A stretch of DNA of 64,000 nucleotides from an uncultured Hymenobacter sp. (GTDB lineage Bacteria; Bacteroidota; Bacteroidia; Cytophagales; Hymenobacteraceae). A program made the position numbers and the translations under genes. The notes below the pieces were generated by a model. It ran no database searches. It worked only from the letters and a program-made list of their open reading frames with translations, and was not told where the DNA came from. Positions 24,950 to 32,539 of this stretch are shown here, one piece after another. The stretch covers positions 1 to 64,000 of the forward strand of contig CAJYPK010000025.1 in NCBI GenBank assembly GCA_913776615.1, written 5' to 3'. The first letter of the stretch is position 1. Each line of letters opens with the position of its first letter.

Positions 24950-25939
24950 TTAAACCGTGGCCAGCACCGCCCGCAGCCGGCGTTGGCTTTGCCAGATTAA
25001 CCCGCCGGTGGCCGCCAGCATAAGCGGCGGGTAGGCCGGGTGCCACACCCCGAGCAGCCCCACCCCCAGCAGCAGGGCCTGGGTGCTGCGAATGTGGCTA
25101 GCATTAGGATAAAAGGCATACTTACAAAGGATAACCAAACTCAGCAGTCCCAGCCAGAACAATGCTACGGCCACCGCGCCCGCCGCGCCCGCCTGCCCCA
25201 GCCCTAGTACCACCCAAAGCGGGAGCGCCGTAATTGCCGCGTAGCCCAGCCCCAGTACCAGCCGCCGCCGCAAAAACTGCCCCGGCGTACGGGCGGCCAC
25301 GGCCAGCATGGTCACCGGCTCGGGCTCGCCGTAACTGGCCACGATCACCAGCAGCCAGGCCAGCAGCGCGGCCACCGGCACCATCGGCAGCGCCCGCTGC
25401 CAGACTGCCAGCCCCACCAGCATCGGCCAGATAAATAACCCTTTGCTGGCTCGCATTCCCCCAACCCATTCAAACGCCTCGCTCCGAAACGGGCTGCGCC
25501 AGCGGTGCCGGGTAGCGGCCCCGGCGCGGGCGGGCGGCACCCAGGCAACCAAGGTAGCCAGCAGCAGCGTGAGTACGCCGGCCGCCGGCGCTCGCAGCGC
25601 TAACAGCCCCAGGGCCAGCGGCAGCCCCAGCAACGCGTACTCGACAGCCAGCCAGGGGCGGTAGTCGGGCACGAGGCTGGCTAGAAACGGCGTATCGGTT
25701 CGCTGCCGGTGGGTGGCCAGCACCGACCAGCCCAGCAGCGGCGGCACTACCCAGCAGCCCGCCGGATGGGCCCCCAGGGTAGCCAGCGCTTGCAGCAGCC
25801 CAAGGCCCAGCAACGCCCCCGCCAGCCCCAGCCGCAGCCAGCCAATTTCGAGCAGCAGGCGGCCCAGCAGGCGCAGCCGTAGCGCCAGGTAAGCGCGCAG
25901 GGCGGGCCATTGAAGGCGGACAGGCAGCCGGCCGACCAT
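24950..25939 (-). CDS. ABC transporter membrane subunit
   Basis: A 329-residue, strongly hydrophobic protein with about eight membrane helices and a positively charged N-terminus (MVGRLPVRLQWPALRAYLAL). I see no named family motif; its role as a permease is inferred from the ATP-binding gene 11 nt downstream. The start is fixed by a TGATG overlap with the stop of the upstream saccharopine-dehydrogenase-like gene, so the three genes are very probably one operon. Confidence 0.78.
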   Translation of the reverse strand: MVGRLPVRLQWPALRAYLALRLRLLGRLLLEIGWLRLGLAGALLGLGLLQALATLGAHPAGCWVVPPLLGWSVLATHRQRTDTPFLASLVPDYRPWLAVEYALLGLPLALGLLALRAPAAGVLTLLLATLVAWVPPARAGAATRHRWRSPFRSEAFEWVGGMRASKGLFIWPMLVGLAVWQRALPMVPVAALLAWLLVIVASYGEPEPVTMLAVAARTPGQFLRRRLVLGLGYAAITALPLWVVLGLGQAGAAGAVAVALFWLGLLSLVILCKYAFYPNASHIRSTQALLLGVGLLGVWHPAYPPLMLAATGGLIWQSQRRLRAVLATV

Positions 25940-27312
25940 CAGGCAGCAAGCCCACCGACGGGGGTTTCTTCCTCCTGAAAAACAATAGCATGGTCGGCCG
26001 CCAGCTCTTGCAGGATGGGTTCGTAAAGCTCGGGCGCGGTGGGTATGACCACGCCCCGGCTGGCCAGCTCGCCCCGCGCCAGGCGGCGCACGGCCATGCC
26101 CAGGGGCAGGCCCACTGTTTTGGCCATGCCGGTATGGGTGGCATCGTCGCCGAGCACGGCCAGCGAAGACGTGAGTCGGTAAGCCCGACCGGCGCGCTCG
26201 TAATCGAAGCGGTGCTGCATCACGATGAGGTCGCGGTCGTGGGGCTGCAGCTGCCATTTTTCGGCCAGCAGGTGCTCCAGCAGCTGGGCGGGCGTGGCAT
26301 TGGCGCGGCCCACGGGCTTGCGCTCGAAAATGCCCAGCCACACGAGCCGCTGCATCTCAGGGCTATTATGCGCTAAGCCCAAGTACTTGGCGGTGAGGGC
26401 CGACAGTGACCAGTTGGGTTCCGGCCACCGGGGCAGGTAGCCGGCCACCACCTCGTACCAGGTAAGGGCCGCCGAGTTGCCGAGGTTCACGCTGTCGTCG
26501 GTGAGGCCCAGGCGCACCAGCGCGTGCCAGGCGGCGCAGTAGCCCGGCCGGCGCAGCGTGCCGCGCAGGATGCTCGGAAGGTCGTCGAGCCCGTAGGGTG
26601 CCCGGTAGTTGAGCGAGTCGCGGTTGGCGTAACCCTCAAAATGGCCCTGCCCGGGAATGTAAATTTCTTCGGTGCGGGCAAATAATTGCTGATACGGAAT
26701 GATACGCAGGTGACCGTCTTCCAAATACTTAGCGGTACTCTGGCCCGCCAGCACCACGTTGCGCGGGTTCCAGGTGAACTTGTAGCGCCAGGGGTTGTCG
26801 CCTTCCGAGGCGGGATCGAGTAGACCGCCGCAGTACGAGGTAAAGCCCGTGAGCTGCCCGCCCCGCGCCCGAATGTGGGCGATGGCCCGCATGGCCGACA
26901 TGTGGTCGAGGCCGGGGTCGAGGCCGCATTCCATGAGGAAAACCAGGCCGGCCGCGGCGGCCTCCTCGTGCAGGGCCTGCACTTCGGCGCTCACGTAGCT
27001 GGCCGTGGCCAGGTGACGGCGATGGCGCAGGCAGGCGCGGGCCACGACGGGGTGCAGCGTGGCCGGCAGCATCGAGAGCACGATATCGGCCTCGGCCACT
27101 AAGGCGTCGAGCCGGGCCTCGTCCTGGGCATCGAAGGGCACGGCGCGGGCGTACTGCGAATGAGCCGCCAGTACGGGGGCCAGGTGGGCGGGCGCGGCAT
27201 CGGCCACGGTCAGAAACCAGCGCTCGGCCGGGGCGTGGCGCAGCAAGTAGTGAATAAGCGCCGAGGCCGAGCGGCCGGCCCCGAGCAACAGCAGGCGGGT
27301 GGGTGGGGTCAT
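25939..27312 (-). CDS. Saccharopine dehydrogenase-like oxidoreductase
   Basis: A 457-residue NAD(P)-dependent protein of the saccharopine dehydrogenase family (lysine degradation or synthesis, joining or splitting lysine and 2-oxoglutarate). It starts with the Rossmann pattern RLLLLGAGRSASALIHYLL, then LSMLPATLHPVVARACL, ATASYVSAEVQAL, MECGLDPGLDHMSAM and FTSYCGGLLDP. These are the usual LYS9-like signatures. The coupling to an ABC transporter is unusual. ATG at 27312 fits the fold start; the longer frame upstream is not needed. Confidence 0.87.
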   Translation of the reverse strand: MTPPTRLLLLGAGRSASALIHYLLRHAPAERWFLTVADAAPAHLAPVLAAHSQYARAVPFDAQDEARLDALVAEADIVLSMLPATLHPVVARACLRHRRHLATASYVSAEVQALHEEAAAAGLVFLMECGLDPGLDHMSAMRAIAHIRARGGQLTGFTSYCGGLLDPASEGDNPWRYKFTWNPRNVVLAGQSTAKYLEDGHLRIIPYQQLFARTEEIYIPGQGHFEGYANRDSLNYRAPYGLDDLPSILRGTLRRPGYCAAWHALVRLGLTDDSVNLGNSAALTWYEVVAGYLPRWPEPNWSLSALTAKYLGLAHNSPEMQRLVWLGIFERKPVGRANATPAQLLEHLLAEKWQLQPHDRDLIVMQHRFDYERAGRAYRLTSSLAVLGDDATHTGMAKTVGLPLGMAVRRLARGELASRGVVIPTAPELYEPILQELAADHAIVFQEEETPVGGLAA

Positions 27313-27450
27313 GCGGGCAAATGTACACGGCCCGCCGAATGCCCTCTCCCCCGACTGGGCCGTCGCGCCCGGCCGGGCCGGCTTTAGCGACGGCCGGCTT
27401 GCACATTCCAAAACAGTACAGTTTCCGGGTTAGTGTACATCTTCGGATTG

Positions 27451-27533
27451 AATTAAAAATTAAAAATTATTAATTAAAAACCTAAAGATCAGCAGTTTGA
27501 TTATTTTTAATTGCTCATTTTTAATTTTTAATT
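27451..27533. repeat. AT-only inverted repeat upstream of cytidine deaminase
   Basis: AATTAAAAATTAAAAATTAT at 27451 and ATTTTTAATTTTTAATT near 27517-27533 are inverted, with a 20-nt loop. This resembles a more A/T-pure cousin of the GAGTTATGA family. It lies between two divergent genes and may also act as an UP-like promoter element. Confidence 0.65.
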
Positions 27534-27598
27534 CCGTCGAGGAAGTTGAGAACCGCTCTAAGTCCTTTCTTTGTCGCCCCATTTTTATTTTCGCCGCA

Positions 27599-28120
27599 AT
27601 GGCTGCCCTCACGCCCGACGTTCCCGCCACCCTTCGCCACCTTTCGCTGCGCTACCACGAGTTCGACTCGCCCGACCACCTCAGCCCCACCGAGCGCCAG
27701 GTGTGGGAGGCGGCCCGCACGGCCACGGCCCACTCCTACGCACCCTACTCGGGCTTCCACGTGGGGGCCGCGCTGCTGCTCGAAGACGGCAGCCTCGTGC
27801 AGGGCACCAACCAGGAAAATGCCGCCTATCCCTCGGGCCTGTGCGCCGAGCGCACGGCCTTGTTTGGGCTGGGTGGGCGGCCCAGCCCGCCGCCGCGCAT
27901 CGTGGGCATGTCGGTGGCAGGCCGCCCGGCTGCTGGCGACTTCACCCCCGCCCTGCCCTGCGGGGCCTGCCGCCAGGTGATGCTGGAATACGAGATGCGC
28001 CAGGGCCAGCCCATCTGGCTGCTGCTGCCCAGCGTCGGCGGCACGGTGCTGCGCTTCGAGCGGCTGGCCGACTTACTACCCTTCCACTTCTCGCCCGGCG
28101 ACCTGCCGCCCCGGCTCTAA
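27599..28120 (+). CDS. cdd: Cytidine deaminase
   Basis: Cdd hydrolyses cytidine or deoxycytidine to uridine and ammonia in pyrimidine salvage. The 173-residue enzyme has the zinc site C82-A83-E84 in SGLCAERTA and P120-C121-G122-A123-C124 in LPCGACRQ, with SYAPYSGFHVGAALL upstream. An N-terminal extension of about 35 residues precedes the core. The ATG at 27599 was chosen because codons further upstream would translate the AT-rich repeat. Confidence 0.93.
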   Translation: MAALTPDVPATLRHLSLRYHEFDSPDHLSPTERQVWEAARTATAHSYAPYSGFHVGAALLLEDGSLVQGTNQENAAYPSGLCAERTALFGLGGRPSPPPRIVGMSVAGRPAAGDFTPALPCGACRQVMLEYEMRQGQPIWLLLPSVGGTVLRFERLADLLPFHFSPGDLPPRL

Positions 28121-28211
28121 ATGGTGAACTGGTGAGATGGTGAACTGGTGAACGCCGAAACAAGCGGCGCAGCTGTCGCTTAAGATAAAAGGTCGCTGTC
28201 GTTAAAAAACA

Positions 28212-28299
28212 TCCGTCATGCTGAGCTTGCGAAGCATCTCATCAGGTTAGCGCGGCTCGTTTCAACCTGGCGAGATGCTTCGCAAGCTCAGTATGACGA
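28212..28299. repeat. REP-like hairpin (GTCATGCTGAGC family)
   Basis: Arms TCCGTCATGCTGAGCTTGCG (28212) and CGCAAGCTCAGTATGACG (about 28281-28298) with near-perfect pairing to AAGCATCTC/GAGATGCTT. It lies between cytidine deaminase and the DUF423 gene. Confidence 0.88.
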
Positions 28300-28400
28300 C
28301 CGCAAATGGTAATCCAGCCTTTCAAACAACGGCGGCAGACCGTCACAACCACTTGTTTTTCAACCTTACTCATCCCTTCACCATCTCACCATTTCACCGC

Positions 28401-28781
28401 ATGTCTCCTCGTCTTATTCTTCAGCTGGCGGCGCTGCTGGGCGCGCTTACCGTGGCCATCGGCGCGTTTGGCGCGCACGGCCTGCGCCCCATGCTCGAAG
28501 CCAGCGGCCGCCTCGAAACTTTCGAAACGGCGGTGCGCTACCAGTTTTATCACACGCTAGCCCTGCTGGCCGTGGGGGTGCTGGCCCTGGCCCGGCCCGA
28601 GCTGCGCGGCCCCCTCGACACCACGGCGGCGCTGTGGCTGGGCGGCATCCTCATCTTCAGCGGCTCGCTCTACGCCATCTGCTTCACGGGCATTACCAAA
28701 TTTGGGGCGGTGGCCCCGCTGGGCGGCCTGCTGCTGATTGCCGGCTGGCTGCGCCTGCTGCTGGCCGTAAGCAAGTTGTAG
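28401..28781 (+). CDS. DUF423 family small membrane protein
   Basis: A 126-residue inner-membrane protein with four hydrophobic helices. It has the DUF423 (YgdD) family marks AIGAFGAHGLRPML, ETAVRYQFYHTLALL and LFSGSLY-like IFSGSLYAICFTG, followed by the LGGLLLIAGW helix. Function is unknown; the family is broadly conserved. The ATG at 28401 is directly after a pyrimidine-rich leader; longer frames would read through the REP-like hairpin. Confidence 0.92.
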   Translation: MSPRLILQLAALLGALTVAIGAFGAHGLRPMLEASGRLETFETAVRYQFYHTLALLAVGVLALARPELRGPLDTTAALWLGGILIFSGSLYAICFTGITKFGAVAPLGGLLLIAGWLRLLLAVSKL

Positions 28782-28803
28782 CGCCGTGCGCGCATGAGCG
28801 CAC

Positions 28804-28844
28804 AAAAAAGGGGAGGCAGCCGCACTGGCTGCCTCCCCTTTTTT
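28804..28844. terminator. Strong bidirectional terminator
   Basis: AAAAAAGGGGAGGCAGCC-GCACT-GGCTGCCTCCCCTTTTTT: a long perfect stem with T-runs on both strands, between the convergent DUF423 and DUF1573 genes. Confidence 0.95.
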
Positions 28845-28859
28845 AGGCGGGTCGGGCGA

Positions 28860-29282
28860 TTACTTCGAAGCCGTGGCCGACTCCTTCACCTCGCCTACCA
28901 GCGATACGGTGGTGGTGCCACCGGCCGAGTTCGAGTCGATGGTCAGCACTTTGGTTTGCATGCCCATTTTGCCGGCCGAGTTGAATTTAGCCGAGATGGT
29001 ACCGGTTTTGCCGGGCTGCACGGGCTCCTTGGTCCAGCTGGGGGTGGTGCAGCCGCAGCTTACGCCGATGTTGGAGATAACCAGCGGCTGGGTGCCGGTA
29101 TTTTTGAACTTGAACACGTGGTCAACCACGTCGCCCTGCTTGATGGTCCCGAAGTCGTATTTCACTTCCGAGAACTCGATCTGGGGGCCGGCCGGCTTGG
29201 CTTTGGCGGGCTTGGTAGTTTGGGCGTGGGCGGCGGTGCCCGCAAACGTGAGGCCCAGGGCCAGCAGCAACATCTTCGTCAT
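28860..29282 (-). CDS. DUF1573 domain-containing exported protein
   Basis: A 140-residue protein with a signal peptide (MTKMLLLALGLTFAGTAAHA) and one DUF1573 Ig-like domain: YDFGTIKQGDVVDHVFKFKN, then VISNIGVSCGCTTPSW with the invariant CGCT, and PGKTGTISAKFNSAGK. It probably stays in the periplasm or at the surface; the molecular role of the family is not known. A well-formed promoter lies directly upstream. Confidence 0.92.
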   Translation of the reverse strand: MTKMLLLALGLTFAGTAAHAQTTKPAKAKPAGPQIEFSEVKYDFGTIKQGDVVDHVFKFKNTGTQPLVISNIGVSCGCTTPSWTKEPVQPGKTGTISAKFNSAGKMGMQTKVLTIDSNSAGGTTTVSLVGEVKESATASK

Positions 29283-29315
29283 GACAGGGTAAGGATGGGG
29301 TTATTAAGAAGAAAA

Positions 29316-29345
29316 CAAATTTACGTGCCAGGTCGGGCCAGGCAA
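29316..29345 (-). promoter_or_regulatory. Bacteroidota-type promoter of the DUF1573 gene
   Basis: On the minus strand, TTG at 29345-29343, a 19-nt spacer, and TAAATTTG at 29323-29316 match the -33 and -7 consensus (TTG, TAnnTTTG). It would give a leader of about 25 nt before the ATG at 29282. This is the clearest promoter I see in the window. Confidence 0.7.
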
Positions 29346-29409
29346 ATCTGCGGCCAAAGTAGCACGCAGCCGTCGTTTGCCGGGTGAAGTCCCCGCCTAA
29401 ACCCCCGGG

Positions 29410-30069
29410 CTAGCTTTTGAATTCCTTGGAATACGGAAATTGACGCGAAGCCTTGCGCATAATCACCGTAATGATGCTGCCCGTATCGGAGCCCAGGCCC
29501 CGGGCCAGGGTCTTGTCGTATTTCCAGAGCAGGTCGCTGGTTTTGCCGTCGTGAATGTTGATGTTAAGCTTACCCGTGTTGGTGGCCCCGCTAAAGCCTC
29601 CCACCATGACCATTGCCACGGCCACGCCGTTGGAAATGGGCTGCGAGCTTTCGAACGTACCCGAGACGATCCCATCGACGCCCAGTAGCTGGGCCAGCTC
29701 CTCCATCGTCATGGCGGCCAGCTTGTCGGCGGTAACGTTATTTTTTGCCAGCAGGGCATTGGTTTTGGCGATGTCTTGCACGTCAACGGCAATGTCCTTG
29801 TCGGCTTTCTGCTTTAGAAAGTACGATTGCAGGGCGCTTTGCACGTTTAGCCCCTCGCGCAACTCCAGCTGGTGCACGCCCTCGGCGCCCCCCTGCTTGG
29901 CTACCTCGTTGGGCCGCAACGACAACAGGGCTTTGAAGGGCAGCACGGCCAGTACTTTATGGTCTTTGGCCAATTCCCGGAAGTTGGGATTGGTGTAAAT
30001 CTCACGGGTTTGGGCCGAGGCCGTCCCCAGCGCGAACAGCAGGGCCACCGCTAAGAAGAAGTGTTTCAT
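29410..30069 (-). CDS. Exported hypothetical protein, CsgG/FlgO-like pattern
   Basis: A 219-residue protein with a signal peptide (MKHFFLAVALLFALGTASAQ). The mature part has VLAVLPFKALLSLRPNE near its start, a helical middle with many lysines, and QLLGVDGIVSGTFE; the VLPF and GVDGIVSGT elements resemble the nucleotide-free fold of CsgG and FlgO-type envelope proteins, but this is a weak pattern. There is no lipobox, so it is probably periplasmic. Neighbours give no hint. The ATG at 30069 gives the clean signal peptide. Confidence 0.72.
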   Translation of the reverse strand: MKHFFLAVALLFALGTASAQTREIYTNPNFRELAKDHKVLAVLPFKALLSLRPNEVAKQGGAEGVHQLELREGLNVQSALQSYFLKQKADKDIAVDVQDIAKTNALLAKNNVTADKLAAMTMEELAQLLGVDGIVSGTFESSQPISNGVAVAMVMVGGFSGATNTGKLNINIHDGKTSDLLWKYDKTLARGLGSDTGSIITVIMRKASRQFPYSKEFKS

Positions 30070-30150
30070 AAAAGGGCAGAAAAAAGGTAAAGAGCTAATC
30101 AGGTGAAAATGCGCGGCTAAATTAAGCACCTGTCCAGCATAAATCCTTAT

Positions 30151-31587
30151 TTATTCGCCCTCACTTATTTCATTCTCGGCCAGCAGGCGCCGCTGAAAGT
30201 TGAGTAGAAACAGCCGCTCCGAGGCCCGCGTGATGGCCGTGTAGAGCCAGCGCGCAAACTCGCCGCCCACCGGCTCGTCGGGCTTGAGAAAGCCGTGGTC
30301 CACGAATACGGCCTGCCACTGCCCGCCCTGGGCTTTGTGGCAGGTGAGGGCGTAGGCAAACTTTATTTGCAAGGCGTTGAGGTACGGATCTTTGCGCATC
30401 TCGGCGTTGCGCTCGCTCTTCTTGGTGAGGTGGGCGTAGTCGACCAGAATTTCCTGGTACAGCTTCTCGTTTTGGTCGCGGGGCAGCGAGGGGCTTTCGG
30501 TGTGCAGGGTATCGAGCAGCAGCTTTACTTCCAGCTCGGGCTCGTCGGGGTAGTCCACGAGCCGCACCCGGGCCTGGGCGAAGCGGCAGCCGAAGACCTC
30601 CTCGCGCCGGATTATCTTTTTGATTTCCAAAAAGTCGCCGTTGGCCAGAAAGCCGATTTCCGACTCCTTGGGCAGCCAGAAGTAGTTGTTGCGCACCACC
30701 ATGATGTAGTCGCCCGCCTCAATCTCCTCCTCGGCCTCAAACAGCGTGCGGCGGATGAGCTGGTTGTATTGATTGGCGTTGCGGTTGGAGCGACAGATAA
30801 TGGTCGTGTTCTCGTGGCCGAAATGGCGGTAGGCCCAGCGCAGGCCGTCTTCCAGCTTGTCGCCGCCCATCTTGAATATATCCCGAAAGCCCTTGGTATG
30901 CAGTCGGATATCGGGTGTTTCTTCCCGTAGCTCCTCGCGCAGCTCGGTGGCGTTGACCAGGATGCCGGAGGCCTCGGCCTGGCGCATTACCTGGCGCAGC
31001 TCCACGCCGTCGACGCGGGCGCGAAAGCGGTGGGCCAGCAGCGCGGGGTCGAGCGCCGGGCTCAGGAGCTGGCCCACGGGCGGCAGCTGGGCCGTGTCGC
31101 CGATGAGCAGCAGGCGGTTGGTGCTGCGCTCAAAAACGAAGCCCATGAGGTCGTCGAGCAGGCCGTTTTCGCCGAAGGCTTTCTCGTCGGAAATCATCGA
31201 CGCCTCGTCCACGATGAAAAGCGTTTCCTCCTGGCGGTTGGGCTGGCGGGTAAAGCTGAGGCGCTCGGCGGGCGCGCCGCTGGTTTGGCGGTAGATTTTT
31301 TTGTGGATGGTGCTGGCGGGCACGCCGGCGTAGGCACTCATCACTTTGGCGGCGCGGCCGGTGGGGGCCAGCAGGGCGTAGCGGCGCTGCATGCGGCCCA
31401 GCCACTGCACGAGGGCGCTCACCACGGTGGTTTTGCCGGTGCCGGCGTAGCCGCGCAGCACGAATACCTTGCGGCCGGGCAGCTGGTCGCGCAGAAAATC
31501 ATCGAGCTGCACGAATAGCTCGGCCTGGTCGGCGGTCGGCTCGAAGGGGAAATAATCGCGAACGGACGGGAATCGGGTTTTTAGCAT
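30151..31587 (-). CDS. RecD-like ATP-dependent DNA helicase
   Basis: A 478-residue superfamily 1B helicase of the RecD2/ExoDeoxyribonuclease V alpha-like type. Walker A GYAGTGKTT is at 46-54, APTGRAAKVM at 74-83, Walker B LFIVDEASMI at 123-132, and the C-terminal UvrD-like part has TCHKAQGGQW and YTAITRASERLFLL. It lacks the N-terminal region of full RecD and has no RecB or RecC neighbour, so it belongs to the stand-alone group common in Bacteroidota, with presumed 5'-3' activity in repair or recombination. Confidence 0.9.
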   Translation of the reverse strand: MLKTRFPSVRDYFPFEPTADQAELFVQLDDFLRDQLPGRKVFVLRGYAGTGKTTVVSALVQWLGRMQRRYALLAPTGRAAKVMSAYAGVPASTIHKKIYRQTSGAPAERLSFTRQPNRQEETLFIVDEASMISDEKAFGENGLLDDLMGFVFERSTNRLLLIGDTAQLPPVGQLLSPALDPALLAHRFRARVDGVELRQVMRQAEASGILVNATELREELREETPDIRLHTKGFRDIFKMGGDKLEDGLRWAYRHFGHENTTIICRSNRNANQYNQLIRRTLFEAEEEIEAGDYIMVVRNNYFWLPKESEIGFLANGDFLEIKKIIRREEVFGCRFAQARVRLVDYPDEPELEVKLLLDTLHTESPSLPRDQNEKLYQEILVDYAHLTKKSERNAEMRKDPYLNALQIKFAYALTCHKAQGGQWQAVFVDHGFLKPDEPVGGEFARWLYTAITRASERLFLLNFQRRLLAENEISEGE

Positions 31588-31948
31588 AGTACGTGTTAGT
31601 CGGAATCAGGGGGCGCCCGGGCTGGCCACGCGGGCAATACCCGCCGCCGCACAGAAGTGAGCCAGCGGTGAGATAGCTGGCGTGGGTGCCCCCGGTACCC
31701 CCTTTCGCGAAGCTGGTACCGCACATTTCAGGGGTTACCGCCACAACAAAGTTATTGCCCGAGAAGTCAAGCCTAACCCAATAAATTTGCTTGAACGAGC
31801 TGGTGGGCGGCGGGCTCCCGACCATGAATCTGCGCCGGGTGGGCGGCGACAAAAAAATTATACCGGCAGGCAACCATCCTGGCAATTGCGCCGAGTTGCT
31901 AAGTATCCAGCCGGCCTTGGTTGTTTTCACCTCTTCTGCTTACCACTC
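31588..31948. other. Intergenic stretch carrying the sigma-factor promoter
   Basis: 361 nt between the divergent helicase and sigma-factor genes. A promoter candidate lies at 31755-31789. The plus frame is open through much of it from a GTG at 31682, but the encoded residues are basic and unstructured with no family features, so I do not count them as protein. No hairpin terminator or repeat was seen. Confidence 0.6.
31755..31789 (+). promoter_or_regulatory. Candidate promoter of the sigma-factor operon
   Basis: TTG at 31755-31757 and TAAATTTG at 31782-31789 match the -33 and -7 Bacteroidota elements, although the 24-nt gap is longer than the usual one. The leader to the GTG at 31949 would be about 150 nt. 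Confidence 0.4.
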
Positions 31949-32539
31949 GTGCCTGACCCCGATACCGCCCAGCTTATGCTCCTGCTTGCCGGGTGCCGGC
32001 GGGCAGACCGCGTCATGCAGCGACAGTTTTACCAGTTGTTTTACGGCTACGCCCTCAGCATTTGCCTGCGCTACGTGGGTACGCGGGAGGAAGCGACGGA
32101 GGTGGTCAACGATGGGTTTTTGCGGGCGTTTCGCGGGCTGGCCACCTTCGACGACACCCGCCCCGACCTCAGCGGCTCGCTGCGCGGCTGGCTCAAGAAA
32201 ATAATGGTGCGCACGGCCATCGACCACTTCCGCACCACCGAAAAAAATCCTTACCAGGAAGACCTCGACGCTGCTCACGACGAGCCCGCCGCCCCCGGCA
32301 GCCTGCCCCTGGAGGCGCTGGCTTACCAAGACTTGCTACGCCTGGTGCAGCAGCTGCCCCCGGCCTACCGCACGGTATTCAACCTCTACGCCATCGACGG
32401 CTACAAGCACGAAGAAATCGCCCAGCACCTGGGCATCACGGCTGGCACGTCCAAGTCGAACCTCTCCAAGGCCCGCACTCACCTTCAGCGCCTTTTAAAA
32501 AAAACTGATTCCCATGCCTACGCCGTTTACGTCGGATGA
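31949..32539 (+). CDS. RNA polymerase sigma factor, ECF-type
   Basis: A 196-residue sigma-70 family factor of the extracytoplasmic-function kind. Region 2 is visible as QRQFYQLFYGYALSICLRY, EEATEVVNDGFLRAF and GSLRGWLKKIMVRTAIDHFR; region 4 as LVQQLPPAYRTVFNLYAIDG and HEEIAQHLGITAGTSKSNL. A GTG at 31949 gives MPDPDTAQLMLLLAGCRRAD, the usual family opening; an ATG at 31976 is the alternative. Its end overlaps the next gene by 26 nt, so the two are translationally linked, as for sigma and anti-sigma pairs. Confidence 0.9.
   Translation: MPDPDTAQLMLLLAGCRRADRVMQRQFYQLFYGYALSICLRYVGTREEATEVVNDGFLRAFRGLATFDDTRPDLSGSLRGWLKKIMVRTAIDHFRTTEKNPYQEDLDAAHDEPAAPGSLPLEALAYQDLLRLVQQLPPAYRTVFNLYAIDGYKHEEIAQHLGITAGTSKSNLSKARTHLQRLLKKTDSHAYAVYVG

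Noticed and set aside
31682..31948. A longer N-terminus for the sigma factor
   Set aside because: The extra 89 residues are basic and featureless, and would start upstream of the promoter candidate at 31755-31789.
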